DNA of 64,000 nt from positions 1,860,001 through 1,924,000 of the forward strand of contig JALMGJ010000014.1 of the NCBI GenBank assembly GCA_023362775.1, read 5' to 3'. Made by a program: the position numbers and the translations under genes. The notes under the pieces were generated by a model. The model did no database searches and was not told the DNA's origin. It saw only the letters and a program-made list of their open reading frames with translations. Shown here piece by piece: positions 32,686 through 43,477 of this stretch. This stretch comes from Charina bottae (taxonomy: Eukaryota; Chordata; Lepidosauria; Squamata; Charinaidae). Within the stretch, counting starts at the first letter, position 1. Each line of letters starts with the position of its first letter.

Positions 32686-33252
32686 CAGGATTTCTCAACC
32701 AGGGTTCCGTGGCACCCTAGGGTTCCGTGAGAGGTCACTAGGGGTTCCCTGGGGGAATCACGATTTATTAAAAAAATATTTCAAATTCATGCCACTTCAC
32801 ATTACAGAGGTAAGTTTCATTCTTTATTTTTAGTTTAAGAACACTGTTAATGCATATATACAGGCCTACCCATGAAACGAATGTAAGACTTTTGTAACTT
32901 CTGGCCTATATTTAAGCCTGGATGTGCAGGGGTTCCCCAAGGCCTGAAAAATATTTCAAGGGTTCCTCCAGGGTCAAAAGGTCGAGAAAGAGAGCCAGTT
33001 TGGTTTAGTGGTTAAGGCAGCGGGCTAGAAACCAGGAGACCATGAGTTCTAGTCCCGCCTTAGGCATGAAAGCTGGCTGGGTGACCTTGGGCCAGTCACT
33101 CTCTCTCAGCCCAACTCACCTCACAGGGTTGTTGTTGTGGGGAAAATAGGAGGAGGAAGGAGTATTAGGTATGTTCACCACCTTGAGTTATTTATACAAA
33201 TAATAAAGGTGGGATAGAAAATAAGTAAATAAATAAATAATAATAAAGGCTG
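32686..33252. mobile_element. Non-autonomous hAT (Charlie-like) element interrupted by a SINE
   Basis: The left end CAGGATTTCTCAACCAGGG starts a hAT element with CCTAGGGTTCCGTGAGAGG and AAGGCCTGAAAAATATTTC inside. Its right end GTCGAGAAAG stops at 32990, where a SINE begins. After the SINE the four bases GCTG (33249-33252) complete the expected ...GAGAAAGGCTG terminus. Flanks CTATGGGC and GTATAGGT agree at 5 of 8 bases. The SINE is therefore the younger insertion. Confidence 0.72.
32991..33244 (+). repeat. tRNA-derived SINE, single-copy (unexpanded) form
   Basis: Same family as the arrays at 99, 3773 and 9241 but with one box-B unit only. It runs from AGAGCCAGTTTGGTTTAGTGG and AAACCAGGAGACCATGAG through GTTCTAGTCC, CAGTCACTCTCTCTCAGCCC and AACTCACCTCACAGGG to the AATAAAGGTGGGATAG tail with (AAAT)n. 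AAAG at 32987-32990 is repeated at 33245-33248 as a short target duplication. It gives the reference for the unit that became tandem elsewhere. Confidence 0.92.
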
Positions 33253-34990
33253 GTATAGGTTATCATCCTCAGTGAAGTTCACTCTCTAGCAAGAATGCTT
33301 AGCCTTGCAATCTTCTAACTGGCTTCATTTTCACTGAGGCAGAGAACTTGGATGGAGTGCCCTCATTCAGCTGATCTTGAGTGTCAACAAGGGATTGATT
33401 CACATACTGTATGCATGCACTTCAGCCCCACATGCATGTGGGTGTGTGCCCTCTGTGTAATCCTTTGGTCTTATCTGTCTCCAATTTGCTTTTGCCCATC
33501 CATTCTTGCAGTCTCTCCTCCCTGCGTTTTCCTCCCTTAACTACCAGCATTTGCTATGCAGAATTACGCACTGCACATAAATGTGCAAGCACCGTTTATT
33601 TAATAGAGGAATTTGTTTCGTTCTTCACCATTAGATTTGTTTTTGGATCAGATGAGGAGATGAGGAGGACAAATGAAAAGTGCAGGGGAAGTGACATGCA
33701 ATTAACAGGCAGACATGTTAATCATGGGCTCCATCAGTTGTCAGTGAGCGCAAACGCACCTGCTCTCCTTGCTGTGCGCCTGCCCCTCTCATACTTTGCC
33801 CATGCGGATCGGTCTGAGTCTCAGAACAAATCTGCCAGAACACTTGTTGAGATCCTGGGCTCAATTGCTCAACTTTTGATGGAAGACATTTATAGACTCA
33901 TGTACACTCATCCCCAAGAACTTGTGATACCTGTTATGACAGTCTTGGGTGCAGTTGGGAGGTGTGTCTTTCTCTTCTTTTCCTTGCAAAATAGGATGGG
34001 GTGGGAGAGGACGATGTGCATGACAGATGTGGCACTTAATTCCTCTGAAATTTGGCGAGATGTACCCTGATGAGAGAACCGTGACACTGGCAAAAGAGAG
34101 CTTTGCTTTCTGGATTTGAAGAATTAATTCGAATGCTTCCATTTCATGTTTGGCAGGTCTCAAAATATTGTTTTTATAAGCCTCACAGTGTGTTCTTCTT
34201 CTATATTGTTATCTCTGCTTCTGAATTTTCTTTTAGTCACATAATTGAATGGCCACGGTTATGGTTATTTATAAATACATCCATGACAGTATCGTTCCCT
34301 TCTCTGTTTCTGCCTGCCTGCTTCTCTTGAACTGTTTTTCTGGCCCAAATGGGAGAAAGAGGAGCTGGAGGAAGAGAGAACAATTTAAGCTGTGTGTGAG
34401 AGCATGCAACCTTTCATCCTGAGTGAAGCTTTCCAAATGTCACTTCGCTTTTGGAATGCTAGGATAGATTATTACTGTTTTCAGCTGCTCGAACGTACAG
34501 CCTGTCTTCATCCCCGTCCATTTTGCTGGCAAAGCTCAAACGGGCAACAGAACAAGGAGCTGAGTCTCTACCAATGTTTTCTTCAGGAACAGTCTAACCA
34601 TTTAATCATCATTTTGCTAGTAAGAATAAATATGTTTTGTGGGGACTTGGAACTTCCAGTATCCTACAATGATTTCCTTCAGTTTCCACCAAACAAATAA
34701 ATTATGGGCAATTGCCACAGTATTATTCTCCCATTGACTTCATGAACTTAATTCTAGGGCTTTGAGGCGAGAACATATGTCCAAAACACGTTGATTTGAA
34801 TTCAGAAGAAGGCAGCACTGGAACCTTCTGTCAGAACAAAGCTTGAAATATCTCAGGGCCTTTATTCTGGCCACAAACAAAGCTCTTTTGAGGATGAAAC
34901 AGTCCAGTTGTTTGAAGTTTTTTCCAAATGGGTGTCACCCTTGGAGTAATGTTGTTCCAGACATTCAGGTTTTGCTCTGTTTTTGTTTTA
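33253..34990. other. Repeat-free interval, candidate conserved non-coding DNA
   Basis: About 1.7 kb with no repeat. A 219-codon plus-strand frame (33411-34070) is longer than most here but shows no domain, no typical exon edges and ordinary composition, so I do not call it a gene. Text such as GACATGCAATTAACAGGCAG and ATGTTAATCATGGGC reads like regulatory DNA; conservation is unknown. Confidence 0.3.
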
Positions 34991-34994
34991 TTCC

Positions 34995-35057
34995 CCTCTC
35001 TCAGCCCAACCCACCTCACAGGGTGGCTGTTATGGGGAAATTAGGAGGCAGGACTAT

Positions 35058-35060
<3 letters not shown>
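34995..35060 (+). repeat. SINE 3' fragment
   Basis: CTCTCTCAGCCCAACCCACC, then CTCACAGGGTGGCTGTTATG and GGAAATTAGGAGG match the 3' part of the SINE at 32991. Head and box B are absent. Confidence 0.75.

Positions 35061-35109
<49 letters not shown>
35061..35109. repeat. (GT)n microsatellite
   Basis: About 24 uninterrupted GT units. Confidence 0.95.
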
Positions 35110-35110
<1 letters not shown>

Positions 35111-35215
35111 TCAAATTTATCACCACCCATCTCCCCCTACGGGGGACTCTGGGAGGTTTACAAGACACTCAACAATTAAAACCTATAAAAATAAAATACA
35201 ATCAACCCATCTAAT
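35110..35215 (-). repeat. LINE 3' tail (L2/CR1-like)
   Basis: CAAATTTATCACCACCCATC, CCCCCTACGGGGGACTCTGG and AAAACCTATAAAAATAAAAT. This is the reverse complement of the standard GGGAGATGGGTGGT...TAAATTTG end. Confidence 0.7.
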
Positions 35216-35328
35216 TAGATAAATAGATAAAAATCCAAGTGATGGTAAAATCTCATCGAAAAGGGGAGGACACTTATGGAACAGTTACCTCCCTCGTCCC
35301 AGGCAACAGGATATATAAAGGTGGGATA

Positions 35329-35329
35329 A

Positions 35330-35370
<41 letters not shown>

Positions 35371-35417
35371 ATAATAATAATAATAATAATAATATAAATA
35401 AAATAATAATAATACAA
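35329..35417. repeat. (AAT)n trinucleotide repeat
   Basis: ATAATAAT tract with short interruptions (ACATAATA, ATAAATAAA). Confidence 0.95.
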
Positions 35418-35418
35418 A

Positions 35419-36030
35419 CAATGGCATGACAAAGTAGCAGCAATGGTGCATTGGAATATCCACAAGAAATACTATTGGCCTGCAAGCAAGAACTGGTGGG
35501 ACCACAAAATAGACAAAGTGATAGAAAATGAAGAAGCCAAAGTGCTCTGGGACTTTAGAATTCAAGCAGACAAGCACCTGCCACACAACACCCCAGACTT
35601 AACAACTGTTGATAAGAAAGGCAAAAGAGTCTGGAGAGTGGACATTGCAATATCTGGAGACAGCAGAAGAGAAGAGAAAGAACTGGAGAAAATCACAAAA
35701 TATAAAGACCTGCAAATAGAAGTAGAATGACTGTGGCAAAAGAAAGCAAAGATGGTACCAATTGCCCCTTGGGTGCAATTCCAAAACATCTGGAGCACGA
35801 CTTGAACACCATCGGCATTGACAAAATCACCATCAGTCAATTGCAAAAGGAAGCTTTACTTGGAACAGCTTACATCCTGCGACGATACCTTTAATATTAT
35901 TACACAACATCTGCCTATCCCAGGTCCTTGGGAAGGACTCGATAGGTGGACAAAAATGCCAAATCCATTCTACACATCTGGATGACTGTGCAAAAAAGAT
36001 GATGAAGATGATGATGATGATGATTAGATT
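35419..36030 (+). pseudogene. R4/Dong-like LINE, 3' end with restriction-like endonuclease domain
   Basis: The open part (first Met at 35443) encodes the C-terminus of a LINE polyprotein. It has WDFRIQADKHLPHN, then PD at residues 51-52 and D at residue 67 (PD-X14-D), the metal-binding pattern of the restriction-like endonucleases of R2/R4-type LINEs. A premature TGA at 35728, in a position where Arg would fit, ends the frame. A one-base shift downstream allows the expected end AIPKHLEHDLNTIGID...LGTAYILRRYL with stop at 35892-35894. The 3' tail ends in (GAT)n at 36000-36026. Family membership is from recalled conserved words, not a search. Confidence 0.75.
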
Positions 36031-37838
36031 TGATCACGTGGGTGTAGCCACCAGGTTCATTTTTTTTACCCTTCCCAACACATGGATCTCCTCAATACAC
36101 ATATTCTGAACTTGGATCTTTTAGAGTTTATTTTCCACATTCTGTTTTTTTAACAAATATCCTAACCTATTTCTTTCCAGTTCATGAAGACACTTGGGAA
36201 TGAATGTTAATACTTGTTTGTGAAGTTCACATGCCTGTATATAGTTTACACCAATATCTAAATTCAACACAATCCTTTGCCTTGACATGACCCCATTGTT
36301 TCTCCTTGTCCTTGTTGCTGTTGAAGAGGGAGAGGGATAAACAAGGTCCCAGGTCTAATTCAGTTGGAGCAACATGGCTGGAAAAAAAACATGGCATGCA
36401 TACAAACCTAAAAAAATAAACTTAAAAATATGAAGCACTCAAAATCCTCTTGGTGCAGATGAATAAATCTATCCATTTCTCTCTCCCACATTCAATTTCA
36501 AACCTCAAGTACTTTATGAAAAAAAAAATTCAAAACATGGAACAACATTCATCTCATTCCTGTTCTTACGAGGGTTATAACAAAATTCTGTCACAAATTC
36601 ATTTGGCAGGAGATTTGAGCCTTCTGTTTCCACCTGACTACTCAGTGGTGTAAATACTAGCATCAGATGAAATCTGATATATACAAGAAGAAGCACTTGA
36701 AAGAAGATGCCCTACTGAAGGTTAACTACAAACAGGGTAGTTGTATATCTTAAAAAAAGAGCTTACATTGTAGGAATTTGCATTTTAAAAACCAGTGTCA
36801 GGAAAATTTATGTGTCAAAGAATGAAAGCAATATGATTTGCATGAAGAAATGGTTCTCGGGCAATGTACATTAATAGTTATGCAAATTAGCAGAAGATTT
36901 TACAATGCCATCATATATTAAGCAACAATGTGAAAGCAAACAGTTACTGAATTTTCACCTTTTTTAATAATCCACATAAAGAACTGCTGGATTGTAATAC
37001 TGCTCTACTGACACCAACAGTGAAGCAAACAGGATTGTTCAGGATTTTCACTTTTCTTACTCTGGACTTTATCAAGAGCCTTTACTAGACTGGCATCAGA
37101 CTAGGATGGGCAGATTCTTCCCCCCCCCACTTCCTACCCTGCATAATCTGAATGCTTCTGCTTTAGCTGATTTTTTCTTTGCTTAATCTTAGATGCCTAG
37201 GCAAGGGGAAGGAGGGAACAAAAACCTGTCAAAGACATGCACACACACATATGTACATAGAAATACAGACAATTAGAACAAATTGTAGTCTGAGCTGGTC
37301 TTGGCTGTACTGTGTGATGTACTCAGAGATGTCACATTGAGTTAACGTCCATCCAGAGGAGGGAGGATGTGGCTGGCACTGACACTCTGCCAGCAGAAGA
37401 AGGGGAGCGTGATCTGAAAGCAAGTGTGACTAATTCTCTAACCCAAGGAACATTCTGGGGCTGCCCATCAGACTGTCTAGGGCAATTGTGGTTTACCCAC
37501 TGGCTTGTTGACATGCTGCTAATGGGTTGTTCGGAATAAGGACTGAGCCTTTGTTGGGAAGTGGAGGGGAAGCCTGGATTTGCAGTATCTGAGGGCAGCT
37601 CCTTGGGGTTCTCCTATTCTCCTAGCAGATGAGGACATGGAGAATTGGATAAGACAAGAGGCAGGAGGAAGAGACAGGAAGCCAAGCTAGGCTTGGCTTG
37701 GTGGAATTGCATCAGTGTATGGAGATTTTTGCCACTTGAATGATTATGATGTTCCTTTTCTGGAGGGATGGCTGTGTTGGACTGTTACACCCAAGAAACA
37801 GAGTTATTTTGTTTTCAGCAGCAGCATTTTCAGACATC
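36031..37838. other. Large unique interval
   Basis: About 1.8 kb, AT-rich, no transposon or coding signature recognised. Confidence 0.35.
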
Positions 37839-37846
37839 CTCTAGAG

Positions 37847-37960
37847 CAGGGTTCCTCAACCTCAGCCATTTTAAGATGTGTGGACTTCAACTCCCAGAAT
37901 ACTCCAGCCAGCATTGCTGGAGTCCACACATCTTAAAATGGCTGTGGTTGAGGAACCCTG
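37847..37960. mobile_element. hAT-type miniature element (CAGGGTTCCTCAACC variant)
   Basis: TIRs CAGGGTTCCTCAACCTCAGC and GCTGTGGTTGAGGAACCCTG, a subtype of the CAGTGTTTCTCAACC family. Flanked by CTCTAGAG (37839-37846) and CTCTAGAC (37961-37968). It is followed with no spacer other than the target site by a second element. Confidence 0.93.
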
Positions 37961-37968
37961 CTCTAGAC

Positions 37969-38093
37969 CAGTGTTTCTCAACCTTGGCAACTTGAAGAGG
38001 TGTGGACTTCAACTCCCAGAATACCCCAGCCAGCAAAGAATTCTGGGACTTGAAGTCCACACCTCTTCAAGTTGTCAAGGTTGAGAAATGCTA
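37969..38093. mobile_element. hAT-type miniature element adjacent to the previous one
   Basis: CAGTGTTTCTCAACCTTGGC left end; right end TCAAGGTTGAGAAATGCTA (mutated). CTCTAGAC on the left (37961-37968) and again from 38094. The same 8-mer therefore serves as the right flank of the first element and the left flank of this one. Confidence 0.9.
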
Positions 38094-38101
38094 CTCTAGA
38101 C

Positions 38102-38960
38102 TTTGGCACCTATTCATGTAGAACTCTGAACCTTCTGCCTTTCTTTCCATGCAGACTGTTCTGAACAAAATCTGGATTCCTGAAGCTCAGCCTCAGCCAA
38201 ATGGAGACTCTGGGCATGAAGATGACTGTAGACCAACTCTAGGAGAACTTACAGCAGAAACGCCTATAAGCAGTGCTGTATCAATGGTTGTCTGTAAAAA
38301 AGATTACAGTTTCAAGGGACTGAAAATATTGTGCTGAAAAAGAAGCTGTGTTTCCCAAGTGACATCCATTATGTATTAAAAAAAATATTTGCATATTTAC
38401 ATAATTTATCCTGCAGCTGCTAACAATAATGAGAGGCAAGGAGGTGCTCAGGACCATACATTAAGCCCTCTAGTCATTTCTGATTAATGGCTTCTGGTTT
38501 TTCAGATTTCATTGATCATTGCCCGTGCTTACCTTCTCAACCATGGTAACTAGGAAGCAGGCACTGCAGAGGAATTTAGAAATACGTTTCCTTCACAAAT
38601 GTCTCTGCAAGATCATGTCAAGATGTCAAGGATGTGAGTTCTTAGACTGATAGTGGTATAGAAAGGAAGGGAAGGGAAAGGAAGGGCTGACTTAAAGGCA
38701 AGTGCATCTGAGGACTTCTGAATGGGCTGAAAATGTACTACATTCCAAAGAAGCTGCATTTGAGATGAACGACATTTCTCAGGTTTCCCTGAGATATACC
38801 AGGGATTTTCAAGTTCTCTTCCAGACTTTTTAGCTTTATAATCCATTCTGCCATGGATTTTCAGGAGCTAGTGCTGATTATACAGTAGGCTCCTCGGGGA
38901 AATGAAGCCAATTCTGCATCCAAATGAAAGAAAGAGGAAAGTAAAATATTGAATATGATC
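38102..38960. other. Unique interval
   Basis: A short purine-rich patch (AAGGAAGGGAAGGG) at 38658-38690. No gene recognised. Confidence 0.35.
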
Positions 38961-38966
38961 CCACTT

Positions 38967-39010
38967 CTCTCTCTCTCTCTCTCAAACACACACACACACA
39001 CACACACACT
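38967..39010. repeat. (CT)n(CA)n microsatellite
   Basis: CTCTCTCT followed by ACACACAC. Confidence 0.9.
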
Positions 39011-39353
39011 CACAGAAACTATGGGTCTCTCAAGTCTGGCTTTTCAGAAACAGAAGTTCTGCTCTAAAGGTAGCACTTGTTAGGTTCCAGATTTTTAGAA
39101 TTGTTTACATGTTGCACTCAATGTGCACACCGTCAGCCATGTTGAATAATGCACATGTAAATATATGCCTCACCATATCCTGGAGGACCAGGCGTTCTCC
39201 ACATGTATCTGAAGACCCTCCCTATAAAACAAGTCAATTCAGGGTCTGAAATAAATTAACCGCATCCCTTCACTGCTACCCAGGATTAGTCACCATACAG
39301 AATGTCACAGATGCTGACGTTTCTGCACTCTCCTGACTATGTTGTTGCAGCTG

Positions 39354-39483
39354 TCATAGAATCATAAATTAGGAAGAGGCCGTTGAGGCTATCAAGCCTG
39401 ATGCTCTCTTTAGTTCAAGAATCCAATTTAAAGCACCCTTGACAGATGGCTATACAGCTGCCATTTGAACGTATCCAGGGAAA
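39354..39483 (-). repeat. CR1-like LINE 3' end
   Basis: TCATAGAATCATAAATTAGG at the start, CACCCTTGACAGATGGCTATAC further in. These match the reverse complement of the CR1 terminus (ATGATTCTATGA) and of its near-terminal region. Confidence 0.6.
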
Positions 39484-39922
39484 AGAAACACACCGTATCT
39501 GTCAGACTCGCTTTGCTTGCCTGCCGTGTATTTGAGCCAACACGTGTCAAGCAGTATAGACGCGGACCCGTGTCAGCTTCCTTTGTAGCCAGCTACTTTG
39601 CACTGAAGAGGACTGCCTCCCTCACATTCCTTCGCTGACTGGGGAAAAACTAAGGACACTGATAAGACACCTGGACTCTCGCTAAACTTAACAAGTTGGG
39701 AGGGGGGAAGATCAAGAGTGGGAAAATGGTTGGTTTGAAACTAACAAGGGATGAAGTCAGAGGGATGGTTTTAACTTTGAATGCTTGGCGCCAAATCTGG
39801 TCTTCAGAGCTTTGCAGCCGTTCCATGTAGCCGTATTTTAATAAATGAATTCTTTTAGCATTCTGATGAATTGTCTGGAGAATTTCTTGAGTTAAGATAC
39901 TGGCACTGGGACCATCACAATA
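39484..39922. other. Unique interval
   Basis: No recognised feature. Confidence 0.3.
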
Positions 39923-39931
39923 TCTCTAGAG

Positions 39932-40056
39932 CAGTGTTTCTCAACCTTGGCAACTTTCAGATGTGTGGACTTCAATTCCCAGAATTCCCCAGCCAGCCAT
40001 GAATTCTGGGAGTTGAAGTCCACACATCTGAAAATTGCCAAGGTTGAGAAACACTG
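39932..40056. mobile_element. hAT-type miniature element (family CAGTGTTTCTCAACC)
   Basis: Intact TIRs and a perfect 8-bp target duplication CTCTAGAG (39924-39931 and 40057-40064). Typical 125-bp length. Confidence 0.95.
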
Positions 40057-40069
40057 CTCTAGAGACTCA

Positions 40070-41515
40070 AAATGAGCACCTTGTGATGGGTGGGTAGCAC
40101 AGGAGAAGCCATGAGAATGAACTAATTCTGATTTAACAGCTGCATTACCCAGGACACAGCTAAGTAAATCTGCTACTACCTGGAGCTAAATACCCACGTC
40201 CATGTGCTGGAGGCAAATGACCAGAAATCTCTTGGTCAAACCAAGAGCAACCACTTTTATAGGAAGCCCAATCAATATGAAAGTAGCCGGAAAGCTGTGA
40301 CTTCCTGCTTTTTTCCCCCTATTTGAGCTACACACACAAACACACACACTGGACAAAGATGGGGAAGCACGTCCATCCCACTCCATCCCTTTCTGCCCCT
40401 GTTGCAAGCTATTTCACTGCAGCAAGGGCAAGAAGAAAGGATGGTCCTCAAGAAGCCCTAGTCTTTTCTCATGGACACAACTTGGCAAGGTTAGTCTCTT
40501 TACTGCAGACAAGAATTAAGCTATAAACACGCAAAAGACGTGCCTGCTGCATTACCCAAAATCAAAGGTTTTATATACAGTAGGTCTGTGCAACAGGATT
40601 TAAATGCTAGGCTTTTTCTCTTGCCTTTCTGAATCAGTGGATATTTGGCTGTTCTCTTTATGGTTTCTGGAAACACGTTGATGTTGAAATAATGGTTGTT
40701 GAAATAATGGTTTTCCTTAGCCTGGGTACTGCTTATTTCTGCCCCACCAGCTTCATACCTTACACCTTCTGTCTTCACATAACAACGCTGTCCAAGAGAA
40801 GTTAGCTTAACTCTAAATAAACACGGGGGTATTTTGAATGAAAACTAGCTTTCTCTAACCCTAACGCTTATAGCATCAAGTGGTTCATGGGGCAACCAAC
40901 ATCGCCCTTGACTTGGTTAAGTATGTTGCACAAGTACAGCCCACTCATGTCCTTTGTCTTCAAGGATCTGGTCCAATTATTAACATTCAATGAATTGATG
41001 CCAAAGTATACCACCATTTAGCATCACATCCCAGAGGCACAACAGGCTTTTTTTCCAGATACCACTCCAATTTGTTTTCCTTGCTGTACTTGAAATTGCC
41101 TCTTTGGCAATCACAGCAAACAAGATCACAGAAGGAAACCAAAAAGTCCCTCAAAACACCAATGAACTTATTGACATTTTATTATGCTGCTTAGGTGAAC
41201 CCTAGAGAGCCCTGTAATAAAGTCTGAAAGAAATGGAAGCTGCACAGTGCATTTCCAATGATCCTTTCTTCCTGAGCAGCTGCATGAGTGTGAGAGCCTG
41301 TTAACAACGAAAATAGAAGTACCTTTGCCACCTTCTCCTCCCTGCTACATGCCTAGAATTATTGAGGGTGGTGTTGTGTGAATTACTCTGATCCCAGGAT
41401 AAACATGGGAAGCTGGGATGAGGAGAACTAAATCTATCTCAGGAAAATAGACTTTCACTCTTCAGCACCTCTTAGCAATTCAGTGGTAATAGTCCAAAGG
41501 ATGGTAGGTATTCTA
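40070..41515. other. Unique interval
   Basis: About 1.4 kb. A 15-bp direct repeat GTTGAAATAATGGTT near 40683-40712 and a short CTAACCCTAACGC at 40855 (too short for telomeric). No gene recognised. Confidence 0.35.
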
Positions 41516-41525
41516 TGGTTTAGAT

Positions 41526-41767
41526 CAGGGGTGGGCAACGTCAGGCCCGCGGGGCTCCCGCCTAAGGCCCACGGGGCTCCAGCCCGCAAACCCCGCCCCT
41601 TCCATGCGATTGGCTCCCGCCCACAAACCCCCCCCCCAGTGCTTGTGATTGGCTCCCGCCCGCAAACTCCGGGCCCTGGTCCGTGGAAATCCCAGAAACC
41701 CCGCCCCCCAGTCCCCGGTTATAAATATCCAAATGGCCCTTGGCAGAAAAAAGGTTCCCCACCCCTG
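41526..41767. mobile_element. GC-rich hAT-type element (CAGGGGTGGGCAA ends)
   Basis: TIRs CAGGGGTGGGCAAC and TTCCCCACCCCTG with a perfect 8-bp target duplication GTTTAGAT (41518-41525 and 41768-41775). The interior is an imperfect tandem series of GGCTCCCGCCCGCAAAC / GGCTCCAGCCCGCAAAC blocks. It is the most GC-rich patch of the window. The Pro-rich open frame here is an artefact. Confidence 0.9.
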
Positions 41768-41775
41768 GTTTAGAT

Positions 41776-42045
41776 TGAAGAGGTCCTTGCTAAGTCATGA
41801 TCTCACTGGTAGTTGGACTGACATGATCACTATCTCTCACCTACTACCAGATTCCAGATTACTGAACTGTAGTGAAGAAGAGAAAAGAACAAATTGGTGG
41901 CCTGCATGTATGGAAACTCACACCGCCTGTGTGCATCATTGGAAATTGTATTTCTGTCCTGCTATGTGTTCTCACATATTGTTCCATTCCATTTAATTTC
42001 ACAGATTATCATTAAACAAACAAACAATAAAAATAAGTTGCTATA
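41776..42045. other. Unique interval
   Basis: Ends in an (AAAC)n patch at 42012-42030. No feature recognised. Confidence 0.3.
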
Positions 42046-42049
42046 GGCT

Positions 42050-42112
42050 GGCAGCTGTGGTCAACTTGGAGCCCTCCAGATGTTGCTGAACCTCAACTCC
42101 CAGCATCTCTCA
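42050..42112. repeat. Half of a hAT-like miniature element
   Basis: AACTTGGAGCCCTCCAGATG, then TTGCTGAACCTCAACTCCCAG, a well-known amniote palindromic element; the second arm is missing. Confidence 0.55.
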
Positions 42113-42309
42113 GTGTTGTACAGGTTTCATGACATCACGACTCCCTTCCTTATTAGTCACGCAAATAACAGTAAGTGTGGTTTGGTCACTACAGCCAATC
42201 AATGCATGGCAAGTATGTCCTGTGCTGTCAGACCTTGAAAGAAATTTGGAAACAAGAAGACTTGCTTATTCAGGAACTCCCTCTCTGACTCCTTTTTGGG
42301 GAGGACCAG

Positions 42310-43461
42310 ATGTTCCCACAATACAACTCTGTGGAGTTATTTTTACCCTTTGTAAGACTAGGTCTATTCGGGGTTCCTGTGTCACCCATTGTGGCCAATT
42401 TATACATGGAAGAAGTGGAGAAGAAAGCACTCAACACATTCCAGGGAATGGTGCCCACCCACTGGTTTAGGTATGTGGATGACACCTGGGTCAAAATCAA
42501 GACCCAGGAAGTACAGGCCTTCACGGACCATATAAACACTATAGATGCCAACATTAGCTTCACCAGAGAAGACACCAAGGACAACAGACTGGCATTCCTA
42601 GACTGTGAAGTCCTCATTGGGACCGGTGGCAAGCTAGAAATAGGGATCTACAGGAAACCCACACACACAGATCAATATCTGATGTTTGACTCCCACCATC
42701 CACTGCAGCACAAACTAGGAGTCATCAGGACATTGTCACACAGAGCAGAAACCATCCCCACCTCCATGGATTCCAAAAAGAATGAAAATCAGCACCTGAG
42801 AACAGCTCTGAAGGCCTGTGGATATCCAAATTGGGCCTTCACCAAAGCTAAATCTACCAGACCTAAAACAGCGACAGATAGGGCTGAGACTCAGAGTAAA
42901 CGAAAGAACCTGGTCATTCCCTACATGGCTGGTGTGTCTGAAAAGATAAAACGGATATTTGGCAAACACCACATACCTGTATATTTCAAACCCACCAACA
43001 CACTGAGACAGAGGCTTGTACACCGCAAAGATCAAACTCCAAAACACAAGAAAAGCAATGTAGTTTATGCAATCCAGTGCAGTGAGGAGTGCTCTGAACT
43101 CTACATTGGAGAAACCAAACAACTTTTGTACAGGAGGATGGCCCAACACAGGAGAAGTAACACCACAGGACCAGAGTCAGCAGTTTATCTTCATTTAAAG
43201 GAAAAAGGACACTCATTTGAGGACATTAATGTTCACATTTTAGACAGAGAAGATAGGTGGTTTGAGAGAGGGGTCAAGGAATCCATTTATGCCAACTTGG
43301 AAAATCCTTCCTTGAATAGAGGTGGGGGCCTCAGGCACAATCTTTCTCCCATCTTTCTCCCGGCTCTGTCTTCTGTGCCTAGGAAGATTAAGACAATTTC
43401 ACAAGCTCAACAGCAGCATGGTGATCTTAACGATCCTCCTTTAGATGATAAAAGGACTTAA
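42310..43461 (+). CDS. Penelope-like polyprotein fragment: reverse transcriptase C-terminus plus GIY-YIG endonuclease
   Basis: The 383-residue frame has RT features PVSPIVANLY at 23-32 and the catalytic YVDD at 55-58 in RYVDDTW. Then comes the Penelope-type RLAFLDCEV (93-101) and IYRKPTHTDQY (113-123). A linker rich in Lys/Arg precedes the GIY-YIG domain: VVY at 251-253, YIGE at 265-268, Arg 275-276, His 280, Glu 324 and an ENPSLNRG block near 331-338. CSEEC at 257-261 sits between the two tyrosine motifs. RT copies RNA and the nuclease nicks target DNA. Missing are RT blocks before the PVSPIV motif, and residues 1-22 do not match the family. The start is the first Met of the frame, not a known native start. 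Protein is truncated and probably inactive alone. Confidence 0.85.
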   Translation: MFPQYNSVELFLPFVRLGLFGVPVSPIVANLYMEEVEKKALNTFQGMVPTHWFRYVDDTWVKIKTQEVQAFTDHINTIDANISFTREDTKDNRLAFLDCEVLIGTGGKLEIGIYRKPTHTDQYLMFDSHHPLQHKLGVIRTLSHRAETIPTSMDSKKNENQHLRTALKACGYPNWAFTKAKSTRPKTATDRAETQSKRKNLVIPYMAGVSEKIKRIFGKHHIPVYFKPTNTLRQRLVHRKDQTPKHKKSNVVYAIQCSEECSELYIGETKQLLYRRMAQHRRSNTTGPESAVYLHLKEKGHSFEDINVHILDREDRWFERGVKESIYANLENPSLNRGGGLRHNLSPIFLPALSSVPRKIKTISQAQQQHGDLNDPPLDDKRT

Positions 43462-43477
43462 AATAACATCTCAATAT

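Noticed and set aside
33411..34070. 219-codon gene
   Set aside because: No recognised domain, no splice or start context and no coding-like composition; kept only as possible conserved non-coding DNA.
40855..40868. Telomere-like CTAACCCTAACGC
   Set aside because: Barely two units; too short for an interstitial telomere.
41483..41773. Proline-rich protein
   Set aside because: Lies in a GC-rich hAT element with TIRs and target duplication; repeat translation.
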